From positions 496,001-560,000 of the forward strand of contig CAVXXT010000008.1 in NCBI GenBank assembly GCA_963765815.1: a stretch of DNA of 64,000 nt, given 5' to 3'. The translations under genes and the position numbers were made by a program. Of this stretch, positions 45,926-55,611 are shown piece by piece. The notes beneath the pieces were generated by a model. That model was not told where the DNA came from and did not search any database. It saw only the letters and a program-made list of their open reading frames with translations. Source of the stretch: DATLNF01 sp963765815. Its GTDB lineage: Bacteria; Actinomycetota; Actinomycetes; BP-191. Within the stretch, counting starts at the first letter, position 1; the number at the start of each line of letters is the position of its first letter.

Positions 45926-47313
45926 CGCAGCTGGCCGGGCAGCGGTGCCGACCAACGGCGCTCCCGGGCCTGCAGCCGCTCGGCGCGGTCCAGCGCCCGG
46001 AGCCGACCCACTTCGTGCGCGACCGCGGAGGCGAGCCCGGCGGTGTCGGCCGGCGCCGGGCGGTCGGCGAGGCCGAGCTCGATCAGGTCGGCGGGCGTCA
46101 GGCGGAGCCGGTCCGCCGCCTCGGCGAGGTCGACCCGCAGCGCCGCGGCCGCGCCCTCCGGAGCGAGCGCGGTGAGGTAGCCCCCGTCGGTCACCAGCAC
46201 CGCGTCGCAGACCGTCGCGGCGAGCGCGCCGCCCGACCCGCCCTCGCCGACCAGCGCGGCGACCGTGGGCGAGCGCACGGCGAGCACCGCGTCGAAGGTG
46301 TCGGCGATCGCGCTCGCCGCACCGGCCGCCTCCGCGGCCGGGCCGGGCTCGGCGCCGGGCGTGTCGACGACGGTGACGAACGGCAGGTCGAGGCGGTCGG
46401 CGAGCCGGGCCGCGCGCTGGAGGACCCGGTAGCCGGCCGGGGTCGGTCGGCCGCCCCGGCGCGCGGCGACCGCCACCGCCACGACGGTCCCCGCGCCCGC
46501 CAGCGAGCCGACGCGCGCCGCGACGGTCTCGTCGCCGCCGGGACAGCGCAGCGGAGACGGGTCGTCGAGCAGCAGGTCGAGCAGGTCCACGCCGGTCGGT
46601 CCGGTCGACGACCGGGCGCGATGCACCTGGTCGAACCCGCTCACGCCGGGGAGCTCGCCGGGCACCGGCTCGGCCGCAGGCCCCGGCGTACCGGGACGGA
46701 GCAGCCGCAGCCACCGGCCGAGAACCTCACCGACGGCATCCCCGTCAGCGACCTCGTCGAGCAACCCGGCGCCCAGCGCCGACGTCGCGGTGTGGCTGCC
46801 GTCGGGCAGCGACTCGCCGGTCACGGCCTCGACCACCCGCGGTCCGGCGAAGCCGACCGTCGCGCCGCTCACGCCGATGCGTACGTCGGCCCGGCTGACG
46901 ACGCCGATGAAGACGCCGCCGGTCGTCGGGTGGTCGGCCACCGCGAGGTGCGGTACGCCGGCCGCCGCGAGGCGACGAAGCGCCAGCTGGGCGCGGGCGA
47001 TGCCGACCAGCGCCGCGTTGCCCTCCTGCAGCCGGGTCCCGCCGGTCCGGACGAAGGACACGAGCGGCTCGTCGTACTCCGCGGCCAGCTCGCACGCCGC
47101 CGCGAACGCCGTCGCGTCGAGCTCGCCGAAGCTGCCGCCGTACGTCGTGAAGTCCCACACGCAGGCGACGACCTTCACCCCGCCGATCTCGCCGATGGCG
47201 TACTGCACCACCTGCGCCGGCGTGTAGCCGGGCCAGCCGATCGGGTTGCGGCCGGCCCGCTCGTAGCGCGGGAACGAGAAGCGCTGCAGGAGCGCGTCGC
47301 GCCAGTCGTCCAC
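45922..47313 (-). CDS. Acyl-CoA carboxyltransferase, fused beta-alpha subunit type
   Basis: A 463-residue protein built of two crotonase-like halves, as in the carboxyltransferase subunits of acetyl- and propionyl-CoA carboxylases. The N-terminal half has VKVVACVWDFTTYGGSFGEL, then TGGTRLQEGNAALVGIARAQ and HPTTGGVFIGVVSRADV. The C-terminal half has PTPAGYRVLQRAARLADRL, PFVTVVDTPGAEPG and VGEGGSGGALAATVCDAVL. No Cys-rich zinc ribbon is present. It is shorter than the usual 500-530 residues. The GTG start (MDDWRDALLQ) is chosen because upstream residues have no match. It is divergent from a B12-dependent mutase subunit gene, which suggests propionyl-CoA metabolism. No biotin carboxylase lies in the window. 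Confidence 0.82.
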   Translation of the reverse strand: MDDWRDALLQRFSFPRYERAGRNPIGWPGYTPAQVVQYAIGEIGGVKVVACVWDFTTYGGSFGELDATAFAAACELAAEYDEPLVSFVRTGGTRLQEGNAALVGIARAQLALRRLAAAGVPHLAVADHPTTGGVFIGVVSRADVRIGVSGATVGFAGPRVVEAVTGESLPDGSHTATSALGAGLLDEVADGDAVGEVLGRWLRLLRPGTPGPAAEPVPGELPGVSGFDQVHRARSSTGPTGVDLLDLLLDDPSPLRCPGGDETVAARVGSLAGAGTVVAVAVAARRGGRPTPAGYRVLQRAARLADRLDLPFVTVVDTPGAEPGPAAEAAGAASAIADTFDAVLAVRSPTVAALVGEGGSGGALAATVCDAVLVTDGGYLTALAPEGAAAALRVDLAEAADRLRLTPADLIELGLADRPAPADTAGLASAVAHEVGRLRALDRAERLQARERRWSAPLPGQLR

Positions 47314-47365
47314 CCCGGTAGCATCGCAGACCACGCACGCGGCAGCAGATGGCGAAAGGTGACCG

Positions 47366-47779
47366 ATGACCTCCGGCGGACGGATCAGGGTCGTCGTCGC
47401 CAAGCCCGGGCTCGACGGGCACGACCGCGGCGCCAAGGTCGTCGCCCGCGCGCTGCGCGACGCGGGCATGGAGGTCATCTACACCGGGCTGCACCAGACG
47501 CCCGAGCAGATCGCCGACACCGCGATCCAGGAGGACGCCGACTGCGTCGGCCTGTCGGTGCTGTCGGGCGCGCACATGGCGCTGTTCCCCAAGCTGATCA
47601 CGCTGCTCAAGGAGCGCGGGGCGGGCGACATCGTCGTCTTCGGCGGCGGCATCATCCCGGCCGCTGACATCCCCGAGCTCTCGGCGATCGGGGTGGCCAA
47701 GATCTTCACGCCGGGCGCCACGACGACCGAGATCATCGACTGGGTCCGCGCCAACGTCGGCGAGTCCGCCCCCGCCTGA
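47366..47779 (+). CDS. Cobalamin-binding subunit of a methylmalonyl-CoA mutase-type enzyme
   Basis: A 137-residue B12-binding domain standing alone. The cobalamin motif D17-x-H19-x-x-G22 is in KPGLDGHDRGAKVVARAL, and VGLSVLSGAHMALFPKLI and VFGGGIIPAADIPEL complete the site. It matches the C-terminal domain of methylmalonyl-CoA mutase or the small subunit of isobutyryl-CoA mutases. These act with a separate catalytic subunit, not present here. The divergent carboxyltransferase could supply methylmalonyl-CoA, and succinyl-CoA would feed the sucCD step. Confidence 0.88.
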   Translation: MTSGGRIRVVVAKPGLDGHDRGAKVVARALRDAGMEVIYTGLHQTPEQIADTAIQEDADCVGLSVLSGAHMALFPKLITLLKERGAGDIVVFGGGIIPAADIPELSAIGVAKIFTPGATTTEIIDWVRANVGESAPA

Positions 47780-47818
47780 TCGGCAGGGACGCCGCCGCGC
47801 GGGGTCGAAACCCCGCGC

Positions 47819-49486
47819 ATGATCATCGTTCGCTCCCGGATCCGCCGTACCGCCGGCTGGGCTGCTCTCGCCGCCCTCGCCGCGGTCCTCGTCGCTCCTG
47901 CCGACGCCGCTCCCGTGCCTGTCGGGGCGGAGTACTCCGAGGCGTACTTCCCGTCGGCCGACGGCACGAGCCTGCACGCCGACGTCTACCTGCCGGAGAA
48001 CCGTCGGGGGCGGGTCCCGGTGATCCTGCTGGTCAGCCCCTACACGTCGACCGGCAGCGCCGAGCAGGGGCCGGCGCTGAACTACCCGCAGTTCCTCGAC
48101 AACGCCGAGGTGTTCGACCGCGGCTATGCCTGGGTGCAGGTCAGCCTGCGCGGGGTCGGCGGCAGCGGCGGGTGCGGCGACATGGGCGGGGTCGGCGAGC
48201 AGGCCGACGCCAAGGCCGCGGTCGAGTGGGCCGCATCGCAGCCATGGTCAACAGGCAGAGTCGGCATGTGGGGCGTGTCGTACGACGCGTGGACGCAGGT
48301 GATGGCGCTCGCCACGAAGCCGAAGGGACTGGCCGCCGCGATCGTCGCGTCACCGCTCATCGACTTCTACCGCGGCCTCTACATGAACGGCGTGCACTAC
48401 GCCGAGGCCTGGCACGCCACGACGGGCAGCTACGCCGCCGGCGACCTCACCCCACCCAGCCTGTTCGCCCCGCCGGAGCAGCACGTGAACGCGCTCACGG
48501 GCACGGTGGGCAATGCGCGGTGCTACGTCGACAACGTCACGCAGGCCGCGATGGGCGACCGATCGTCGGCGTACTGGATGGAGCGCGACCTGGTGCCGCG
48601 CGCGGCCGGCAGCACGGTGCCCGTGCTCTGGACACACGGCTTCCTCGACGCCAACACCAAGCCGGACAACTTCATGGACGTCTGGTCGACGCTCAAGGGA
48701 CCGCACCGCGGGCGCTTCGGCCAGTGGGTGCATCGCGGCGCCGACTCCACGGGCATCGGCAGGGACGGGCTCGACCAGTACCTGCGCTGGTTCGACCGCT
48801 ACCTCAAGGGGATCCGCCCGCACGTCGTCGACAGCCCGGTCGAGGTACAGCAGGGCGACGGCCGGTGGCGCGCCGAGCGGCAGTGGCCACCGGCGGACGC
48901 CCGCCAGGTGGCGCTGCCGCTCAACACCGGGTCCTACCTCGACACCGCAGGCAACGCCGCCGACGCACCTGACGCCGATGCGCCGCTCGGCGAGGGCATC
49001 TGGACCTTCACCCAGGCCCTGCCGTACGACGTGCACCTGGCCGGCGTGCCGCGGCTCGACGTGCAGCTCGCGACGTCAGGGGCCGGGGCGAACCTGGTCG
49101 CGCTGGTCTACGACGTCGACCCCGAGGGCCCGGCCTCACTCATCACCCGCGGCGCGGCGAAGGTGTCGAGTGGCGGGCGGCTCTCGTTCGACCTCTACCC
49201 GCAGGACTACCGCATCCCCGCCGGTCACCACCTCGGCACGTTCATCAGCGCGTCGGACGACACTTGGTTCGACCCTGGTCTGACCGGCTCGACCGTGACG
49301 GTGTCGAAGGCGAGCCTGTCGGTCCCGTTCCTGCGCTACGACCGCGACCTCGAGCGATACCTCGAGGGAGACGAGGGCGCCGACCTCGGTGCGCGCGTCG
49401 ACGCCTCCCTCGACCCGTCAACCATCCAGGACGCGATCCTCCGCGGACCGCTGCCGCCCCGGATGACCCGCCGCCCGCGGCGCTAG
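47819..49486 (+). CDS. Secreted CocE/NonD-family hydrolase
   Basis: A 555-residue exported protein. A signal peptide (about 1-31, ending ADAAPVP) precedes an X-Pro dipeptidyl-peptidase-like alpha/beta-hydrolase domain. The nucleophile elbow is VGMWGVSYDAWTQVM. The usual G-x-S-Y-x-G has Ala-Trp after the Asp, a small departure. The His is likely in FGQWVHRGADS. The C-terminal jelly-roll domain (about 345-530) has LPLNTGSYLDTAG and GHHLGTFISASDDTW, typical of the family. It should hydrolyse esters or N-acyl amides outside the cell. Its stop overlaps that of the next, convergent gene by four bases. Confidence 0.85.
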   Translation: MIIVRSRIRRTAGWAALAALAAVLVAPADAAPVPVGAEYSEAYFPSADGTSLHADVYLPENRRGRVPVILLVSPYTSTGSAEQGPALNYPQFLDNAEVFDRGYAWVQVSLRGVGGSGGCGDMGGVGEQADAKAAVEWAASQPWSTGRVGMWGVSYDAWTQVMALATKPKGLAAAIVASPLIDFYRGLYMNGVHYAEAWHATTGSYAAGDLTPPSLFAPPEQHVNALTGTVGNARCYVDNVTQAAMGDRSSAYWMERDLVPRAAGSTVPVLWTHGFLDANTKPDNFMDVWSTLKGPHRGRFGQWVHRGADSTGIGRDGLDQYLRWFDRYLKGIRPHVVDSPVEVQQGDGRWRAERQWPPADARQVALPLNTGSYLDTAGNAADAPDADAPLGEGIWTFTQALPYDVHLAGVPRLDVQLATSGAGANLVALVYDVDPEGPASLITRGAAKVSSGGRLSFDLYPQDYRIPAGHHLGTFISASDDTWFDPGLTGSTVTVSKASLSVPFLRYDRDLERYLEGDEGADLGARVDASLDPSTIQDAILRGPLPPRMTRRPRR

Positions 49487-52116
49487 AGACCCGCCGACCA
49501 GATGCCGCGGCCGTGGGTGGCGGCGTAGACGCGGCCGCCGTGGACGTCGAGATCCATGACCACGGTGTTCGGCAGGCCGGCCGCCGTCGCGGAGGCGTGC
49601 TGGCCGAACCGCTTCCAGCCCTCGCCCGGCGCCTTCGAGAAGGCGCCGAGGTCGGTCGCGACGACGAGCCGCCCACCGGGCACCAGCACCAGGTCGTTGG
49701 CGGGCACGTCGGGCAGGTCGTCCGTCGTCACCGCTGTGCCGGCGCCGTCGAGGGAGACCCAGGTGGTGCCGCCGTCGGTCGACTCGAACACGTGACCCTG
49801 CAGGGCGCCGGGTCCCTCGTTCCACCGACGTGAGTAGCCGTTGAACACGGCGTACACGTGGGCGGCGTTCGTCGCGTCGACGGTGACCGCGCTGACGTAG
49901 CGGTTGGGCAGGCCGGTCGTCGGCAGCTGGCGCCAGGCACCGACGGTGCCGTCGGGCTGGCGGTTGGTCCCGATGCCGCGGGCGAAGCTCGTGCCGCTGT
50001 TGCAGTCGCCGCACCAGCCGGCGTACACGGTCTGCACGCCGCCGGTCGTCTGGCTGGCGAACGCGGTCGAGGAGCGGGAGGCGCCGGTGGAGGGGTTGGT
50101 CCCCTGGTCACCGAGCAGCACCCAGTCCGCGGAGACCATGTCCCAGCCCTTGCTCGCGTTGCCGTAGACGTAGCGGCCGCCGGTGACCCAGCTCTCCGGG
50201 TCGTTCTCGTCGGCCTCGAACGGCCCGACGAAGCGGGCGCCGGCCGTCGACGGCGGGTCGATCTCGACCATGTCGTCGTCGCGCCCCGCCGACGTCATCG
50301 AGCCCTTGGCGGCACCGCAGTTCCGGCTCCGCACCATCGACAGGTAGACGTACGCCTCGACGATCTCGCAGCCGTTCGCGGGGTTGACGATCGTGTCGGT
50401 GCCGTCGCCGCCGAAGGGGGAGACCATCGGCCCGCTGCCGGGGAGCAGCAGTGACTGGCCGTTGTCCTGCAGCCCGCCCCACACGGCCACCCCACCGGTG
50501 ACGTCGCCGACGCCGACGGAGTAGTACTGCAGCGTGCGGAGGTTGGCGTTGAGGTTGCGCCACGACGTCGCGTTGTCGAGGCGACGGCTGTAGACGCCGC
50601 CGTCGTTGCCGACGAAGACGGTGCGCGAGCCCGCGTCGAAGGCGACCGCGTGCTGGTCGGAGTGCGTCGTCATCGGGCAGCCGCCCGGCGGGTTGGTCGC
50701 CGTGACGTTCCAGCAGGAGAAGTAGAAGTTCCAGTACGGGCCGACGGTCTTCCACGTCACGCCGCCGTCGGTGGTCTCGTAGACCTCCTCCAGGCCGAGG
50801 TAGACGTGGTTCGGGTTGGCCGGGTCGACGCCGATGAACTGGTTGTACCAAGCCTGCACGCCGGGGCCGTAGCCCTTGCCCGAGACGGACTGCTTGAGCG
50901 CCGAGCCGCTGTTGGCGAGCTTCACCGAGTCGGCGATGCGGGCCCACGGGCCGGCCACGCCGTTGCTGGAGGCGTAGACCCCGGCCAGCAGGGTGTTGGC
51001 CGCGCGGGTGCCCATCTGGGTGTAGAGGCGAGTGGACTCGACGACGGCGTACAGCTTCGAGCCGTCGCTCGAGTAGGCGAACGAGGAGTTGCCGATCTCG
51101 TTGGCGTTGATGGCGCCGGCCGGGTTGACCTTCGTCCAGTGCGCGCCGGCGTCACGGGAGATGTAGAAGCCGTTGTACGGCGTGCCACCGCCACGCCACG
51201 CGGCGTTGGCGAGGACGACGCGACCCTGCGTGCCCGGCTGCACGATGACGTCGTTGACGATGTTGTCGTACGGCGTCGCCTGGGTGGTCGGCACGAGCGA
51301 CGCGACCCACGACGTGCTCAGCGAGCCCACCGCGGTCGCGTGCTTGTAGAGGCCGCGTGACGTGGCGACGTACACGCCGCCGACGCCGTCGAAGGCGACC
51401 TTCAGCGACGTGTGCGAGTCGAGCTCGGCCTGCCCCACGTGGGACCAGGTGCCGGCCGCGGTGTCGTAGCGCCACACGCCGTTGCCGACGTAGGAGGTCG
51501 CGCCGGTGTTGCCCTCACCCGTCGACAGCCAGACGGACCCGTCCGCAGGGTTGACCTGGAGGTCGCCGATCGACAGCGAGATCTGCGGCGCGGCGTCGGT
51601 GATCGACGTCCAGGTGCTGCCCTGGTCGGTGGAGCGGAAGACGCCGCCAGCAGCGCCGCCGGCGTACACGACGCCGTTGTGCACCGCGAGGGCGACGACC
51701 CGGCCGGACACGACGCCGGAGCCGCCGCTGGAGTTGGAGTGCCACCCGCGGTAGTCCGCGCTGTCCGAGTCGTAGGCGCGGTTGGTCGTCTCCGACCACG
51801 TCCCGGGGGCTGTCGGCAGTGCCTGGGCGGCGGTCCAGGCCGCGGTGTAGGCGCCGGGCGCGACGACGACACCGGGTGCGATGCGAGCCTGGTCGAACTG
51901 GTTGCGCCCGATCAGCAGCTCGGCCGACTCGTCGCCGGCCTGCCCCTGCGACTGCAGGGTGGGCGCGAAGGGCAGCATCGACTCGGGGCTGCCGCCCGGG
52001 GCGAGTGCGGTGACCAGCGCGGCAGCGGCCGCGACGGCGAGGGTCAGGCTGACGGGACGGCGATGGAGAGCAGAGAGCACGAGGGGTCCTCCTCCACCGG
52101 GGACCCCAGCGGTCAC
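49483..52116 (-). CDS. Large secreted beta-propeller protein (BNR/sortilin-like repeats)
   Basis: An 877-residue exported protein. A signal sequence (about 20-45) is followed by many Asp-box repeats of the type S-x-D-x-G-x-T-W: FRSTDQGSTWTSI, YISRDAGAHWTKV, YETTDGGVTWKTV, FESTDGGTTWVSL. These mark two seven-bladed propellers as in sialidases, xyloglucanases (GH74) and sortilin. The catalytic Asp pair of GH74 cannot be confirmed by eye. No dockerin, sortase or anchor signal is seen at the C-terminus (GRVYAATHGRGIWSAGL). It may be a polysaccharide hydrolase or a binding protein. Confidence 0.78.
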   Translation of the reverse strand: MTAGVPGGGGPLVLSALHRRPVSLTLAVAAAAALVTALAPGGSPESMLPFAPTLQSQGQAGDESAELLIGRNQFDQARIAPGVVVAPGAYTAAWTAAQALPTAPGTWSETTNRAYDSDSADYRGWHSNSSGGSGVVSGRVVALAVHNGVVYAGGAAGGVFRSTDQGSTWTSITDAAPQISLSIGDLQVNPADGSVWLSTGEGNTGATSYVGNGVWRYDTAAGTWSHVGQAELDSHTSLKVAFDGVGGVYVATSRGLYKHATAVGSLSTSWVASLVPTTQATPYDNIVNDVIVQPGTQGRVVLANAAWRGGGTPYNGFYISRDAGAHWTKVNPAGAINANEIGNSSFAYSSDGSKLYAVVESTRLYTQMGTRAANTLLAGVYASSNGVAGPWARIADSVKLANSGSALKQSVSGKGYGPGVQAWYNQFIGVDPANPNHVYLGLEEVYETTDGGVTWKTVGPYWNFYFSCWNVTATNPPGGCPMTTHSDQHAVAFDAGSRTVFVGNDGGVYSRRLDNATSWRNLNANLRTLQYYSVGVGDVTGGVAVWGGLQDNGQSLLLPGSGPMVSPFGGDGTDTIVNPANGCEIVEAYVYLSMVRSRNCGAAKGSMTSAGRDDDMVEIDPPSTAGARFVGPFEADENDPESWVTGGRYVYGNASKGWDMVSADWVLLGDQGTNPSTGASRSSTAFASQTTGGVQTVYAGWCGDCNSGTSFARGIGTNRQPDGTVGAWRQLPTTGLPNRYVSAVTVDATNAAHVYAVFNGYSRRWNEGPGALQGHVFESTDGGTTWVSLDGAGTAVTTDDLPDVPANDLVLVPGGRLVVATDLGAFSKAPGEGWKRFGQHASATAAGLPNTVVMDLDVHGGRVYAATHGRGIWSAGL

Positions 52117-52316
52117 CCGGAGTAGTCGACGCTAGGCCGATTGGCGCACAAGTCACCGGATTCGGCCCAAGATGGCTCGTTGTGACCACGCGTGAGGGCT
52201 ACGTCGGCCTTACCGCCGACGGGCGCGGGTACGCCGCTTTCGCGTGCCGCTCGCGGTGCGGGCTACGCTCCGTGCGCCCTGCGGCCGTGTGCTGCCGACC
52301 TCACGCTAGGACGCCC

Positions 52317-53483
52317 GTGGACCTCTACGAGTACCAGGCCAAGGAGCTCTTCGTCACCCACGGGGTGCCGACGACGCCGGGCTCCGTCGCTACCACCGCC
52401 GCGGAGGCCCGCGCGATCACCGAGTCCATCGGCGCGCAGGTCGTCGTCAAGGCGCAGGTGAAGACCGGCGGCCGCGGCAAGGCCGGCGGCGTGAAGCTGG
52501 CCGAGGACCCGGCCGACGCCGAGGCGAAGGCCGAGGCGATCCTCGGCATGGACATCAAGGGCCACACCGTGCACAAGGTGCTGGTGGCCGAGGCGAGCGA
52601 CATCGCCGAGGAGTACTACGTCTCCTTCCTGCTCGACCGGTCCAACCGGACGTTCCTCGCGATGTGCTCGCGCGAGGGCGGCGTCGAGATCGAGGTCGTC
52701 GCGGTCGAGAACCCCGAGGCGCTGGCCAAGATCCCGGTGAGCGCGCTCACCGGCTGCGACCTGGCGAAGGCGCGAGAGATCGTCACCGCTGCCAAGCTGC
52801 CGCCCGAGGTGCTCGACGAGGCGGCCGCGCTGGTCGTGAAGCTCTGGGAGCTCTTCGTCGCCGAGGACGCGACGCTGGTCGAGGTCAACCCGCTGGTGAA
52901 GACCCCCGACGGCCGCGTCCTGGCGCTGGACGGCAAGGTGACGCTGGACGACAACGCGGCGTTCCGGCACCCCGGCCACGAGGCGTTCGTCGACCACCGC
53001 GCCGACGACCCGCTCGAGGCGAAGGCGAAGGCGCTGGACCTCAACTACGTGAAGCTCGAGGGCGAGGTCGGCATCATCGGCAACGGCGCGGGTCTCGTGA
53101 TGAGCACCCTCGACGTCGTCGCGTACGCCGGTGAGGAGCACGGCGGCGTGCGACCGGCCAACTTCCTCGACATCGGCGGTGGCGCGTCGGCCGAGGTGAT
53201 GGCCAACGGCTTGCAGATCGTGCTCGGCGACCCGTCGGTGAAGAGCGTGTTCGTCAACATCTTTGGCGGCATCACCCAGTGCGACGCGGTCGCCAACGGC
53301 ATCGTCCAGGCGTTCGGCATGCTCGGCGACGTGAGCAAGCCGGTCGTCGTACGCCTCGACGGCAACAACGCGGAAGAGGGCCGGCGGATCCTCGCCGACG
53401 CCAACCTGCCGGGCCTGCGCCCGGTGGACACCATGGACGGCGCGGCGCAGCTCGCCGCCGAGCTCGCGCACCAGGGAGCCTGA
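52317..53483 (+). CDS. sucC: Succinyl-CoA synthetase beta subunit
   Basis: With SucD it converts succinyl-CoA to succinate while making ATP or GTP, in the TCA cycle. It has 388 residues from the GTG that gives VDLYEYQAKELF, the family start; an upstream frame to 52182 adds no conserved residues. The ATP-grasp domain has QVVVKAQVKTGGRGKAGGVK, and the C-terminal ligase domain has GIIGNGAGLVMSTLD and VFVNIFGGITQCDAVANGI. AGGA lies six bases before the GTG. sucD follows after four bases. Confidence 0.96.
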   Translation: MDLYEYQAKELFVTHGVPTTPGSVATTAAEARAITESIGAQVVVKAQVKTGGRGKAGGVKLAEDPADAEAKAEAILGMDIKGHTVHKVLVAEASDIAEEYYVSFLLDRSNRTFLAMCSREGGVEIEVVAVENPEALAKIPVSALTGCDLAKAREIVTAAKLPPEVLDEAAALVVKLWELFVAEDATLVEVNPLVKTPDGRVLALDGKVTLDDNAAFRHPGHEAFVDHRADDPLEAKAKALDLNYVKLEGEVGIIGNGAGLVMSTLDVVAYAGEEHGGVRPANFLDIGGGASAEVMANGLQIVLGDPSVKSVFVNIFGGITQCDAVANGIVQAFGMLGDVSKPVVVRLDGNNAEEGRRILADANLPGLRPVDTMDGAAQLAAELAHQGA

Positions 53484-53487
53484 CGCA

Positions 53488-54363
53488 ATGGCGATCTTCC
53501 TCACCGAGAGCAGCCGGATCCTGGTCCAGGGGATCACCGGCTCCGAGGGCACCAAGCACACCCGGCGCATGGTCGCGTCGGGCGCGCAGGTCGTCGCCGG
53601 GGTCACCCCGGGCAAGGCCGGCCAGGACGTCGACGCCATCCCGGTCTTCGGCTCGGTCGCCGACGCCGTCGACGCGACCGGTGCCGACGTGTCCGTCGTC
53701 TTCGTCCCGCCGAAGTTCACCAAGGCCGCGCTGATCGAGGCGGCCGACGCGGGTGTGGCGCTGATCGTCGCGATCACCGAGGGCGTGCCGGTGCACGACT
53801 CGACCGGCGCCTGGGCACACATCGAGGGCCTGGGCGGCGCGGTCCGGCTGATCGGCCCGAACTGCCCCGGCATCATCAGCCCGGGCAAGTCCAACGCCGG
53901 CATCATCCCGTCGAACATCACCCCGCCCGGGCGCATCGGCCTGGTGTCGAAGAGCGGCACGCTCACCTACCAGCTCATGTACGAGCTGCGGGAGTTCGGC
54001 TTCTCCACCGCGGTCGGCATCGGCGGCGACCCGGTCGTCGGCACGACGCACATCGACTGCCTGCAGGCGTTCCAGGACGACCCGGACACCGACGCGATCG
54101 TCATGATCGGCGAGATCGGCGGCGACGCCGAGGAGCGCGCGGCGGCGTACATCGCGGAGAACGTCACCAAGCCGGTCGTCGGCTACATCGCCGGGTTCAC
54201 CGCGCCCGAGGGCAAGACGATGGGCCACGCCGGCGCAATCGTCTCCGGCTCCAGCGGCACGGCAGAGGCGAAGAAGGAAGCGCTGGAGAAGGTCGGCGTC
54301 CGCGTCGGCAAGACCCCCTCGGAGACCGCCCGCCTCATGGCAGAGATCATGCGCTCGCTGTAG
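53488..54363 (+). CDS. sucD: Succinyl-CoA synthetase alpha subunit
   Basis: The CoA-binding and phosphohistidine subunit of the enzyme. It has 291 residues. The CoA-binding start is RILVQGITGSEGTKHTRRMV. RLIGPNCPGIISPGKSNAG is conserved, and the phosphorylated His is in KTMGHAGAIVSGSSGTA. The gene starts with ATG four bases after sucC, so the two chains are made in equal amounts. Confidence 0.97.
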   Translation: MAIFLTESSRILVQGITGSEGTKHTRRMVASGAQVVAGVTPGKAGQDVDAIPVFGSVADAVDATGADVSVVFVPPKFTKAALIEAADAGVALIVAITEGVPVHDSTGAWAHIEGLGGAVRLIGPNCPGIISPGKSNAGIIPSNITPPGRIGLVSKSGTLTYQLMYELREFGFSTAVGIGGDPVVGTTHIDCLQAFQDDPDTDAIVMIGEIGGDAEERAAAYIAENVTKPVVGYIAGFTAPEGKTMGHAGAIVSGSSGTAEAKKEALEKVGVRVGKTPSETARLMAEIMRSL

Positions 54364-54422
54364 GTGCCGACTCGCCTCTTGCCCTCCGGGGTTGGTGCGG
54401 CAAGTCGTGGAACAGTTGGTCG

Positions 54423-55607
54423 GTGACCACCACCGCTGCTCCGGTACGGCGATCGCGGACGGCTCCTGAGCCGCCGGCGGCGGTCGGGCTCGTGCCGGCG
54501 ACGGTCACCGCAGCGTGCACCGCGGCCGCTCTGGGTCTTCTCGCCGCCGAGACGGTCGTGCTGCTCGCGTGGGCGAGCGACAGCCGGTCCTCGGTCGACG
54601 CGCTGCCGGCCGCGAAGGCCGGCGCGCTGGCCTGGCTGCTCGCGCACGGAGCGCCGGTGTCGCTGCCCGGCGGCGTCCTGTCGGTCGCACCGCTCGGGCT
54701 CACCGTCGTCCTCGGGATCCTGCTCGCCCGGGCCGGCGCCACGGCGGTACGACGGCACGCGCCACGCACGGTCGCCGGCGCGCTGCTGACCGGTGCGGGG
54801 ATCGGTGTGCCCTACGCGCTGCTCGCGGCGCTGCTGACCGGCCCGGCCGCCCTCGCCGGCGCGCGTCCCGCTCCGGTCGCGACGCTCTTCGCCGCCCTCA
54901 TGCTCGGCTCGGTGTCCGGCGTGATCGGGGCCGCGCGGGAGGTCGGCATCAGGCGCGTGCTGCTCGGTGTCCCGCAGCTGGCGCGTGCGGTCGCTGCGTC
55001 GGCTGCTGTGGCGCTGCTCGCTCTCGTCGTCACCGGGGCCGTCGGCACGGCGCTGTCGCTGGTCGCGCACGCCGACCGGGCCGACCGCCTCGCCGACTCG
55101 CTGAGCGTCGGCGTCGCGTCGGGCGTGATGCTCGTCGTGATCAGCGTGCTGCTGGCGCCGGTGGCGGTGGTGTGGGGGGCGGCGTACGCGCTGGGCACCG
55201 GGTTCGCGATCGGCGCCGGCACCTCGGTAGCACCGACCGGCGTACGGCTCGGCCCGCTGCCGTCGTTGCCGATGCTGGCCGCGCTGCCCGGGCAGGGGAG
55301 CGCGCCGCGGATCTCGCTGCTGCTGCTCGCCGGACCGCTCGCCGCCGGCGTGCTCGCCGGACTCGCTCTGGTCCGGCGGCTGCCGGGTCGGACGCCGGCG
55401 ATGCTCTCGGCGTACGCGCTGGTCAGCGGTCTCGTCGTCGGCGTGGTGGTGCTGGTCGCCTGCGTCCTCGCCGGCGGTGGGCTCGGCACCGGGCGGCTCG
55501 CGCACGCCGGGCCGTCGCCGTGGGTCACCGCGCTCGCGGCGGTGGAGTGGGTCGGGCTGGTCGGGGCGGCGACCGCCTACCTGGCCGCCCGCCGCCCCGC
55601 CCGCTGA
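54423..55607 (+). CDS. DUF6350 polytopic membrane protein
   Basis: A 394-residue protein with about nine or ten hydrophobic helices, Ala/Leu/Val-rich throughout. It belongs to DUF6350, which in many actinobacteria lies between sucD and purN, as here. Function unknown; the size and topology suggest a transporter-like or scaffold membrane protein. It starts with GTG 59 bp after sucD and is convergent with the RDD gene. Confidence 0.85.
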   Translation: MTTTAAPVRRSRTAPEPPAAVGLVPATVTAACTAAALGLLAAETVVLLAWASDSRSSVDALPAAKAGALAWLLAHGAPVSLPGGVLSVAPLGLTVVLGILLARAGATAVRRHAPRTVAGALLTGAGIGVPYALLAALLTGPAALAGARPAPVATLFAALMLGSVSGVIGAAREVGIRRVLLGVPQLARAVAASAAVALLALVVTGAVGTALSLVAHADRADRLADSLSVGVASGVMLVVISVLLAPVAVVWGAAYALGTGFAIGAGTSVAPTGVRLGPLPSLPMLAALPGQGSAPRISLLLLAGPLAAGVLAGLALVRRLPGRTPAMLSAYALVSGLVVGVVVLVACVLAGGGLGTGRLAHAGPSPWVTALAAVEWVGLVGAATAYLAARRPAR

Positions 55608-55611
55608 GCGA

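Noticed and set aside
54364..54422. Terminator after sucD
   Set aside because: CTTGCC and GGCAAG can pair over only six bases with a 15-base loop and no U-run; too weak to call.
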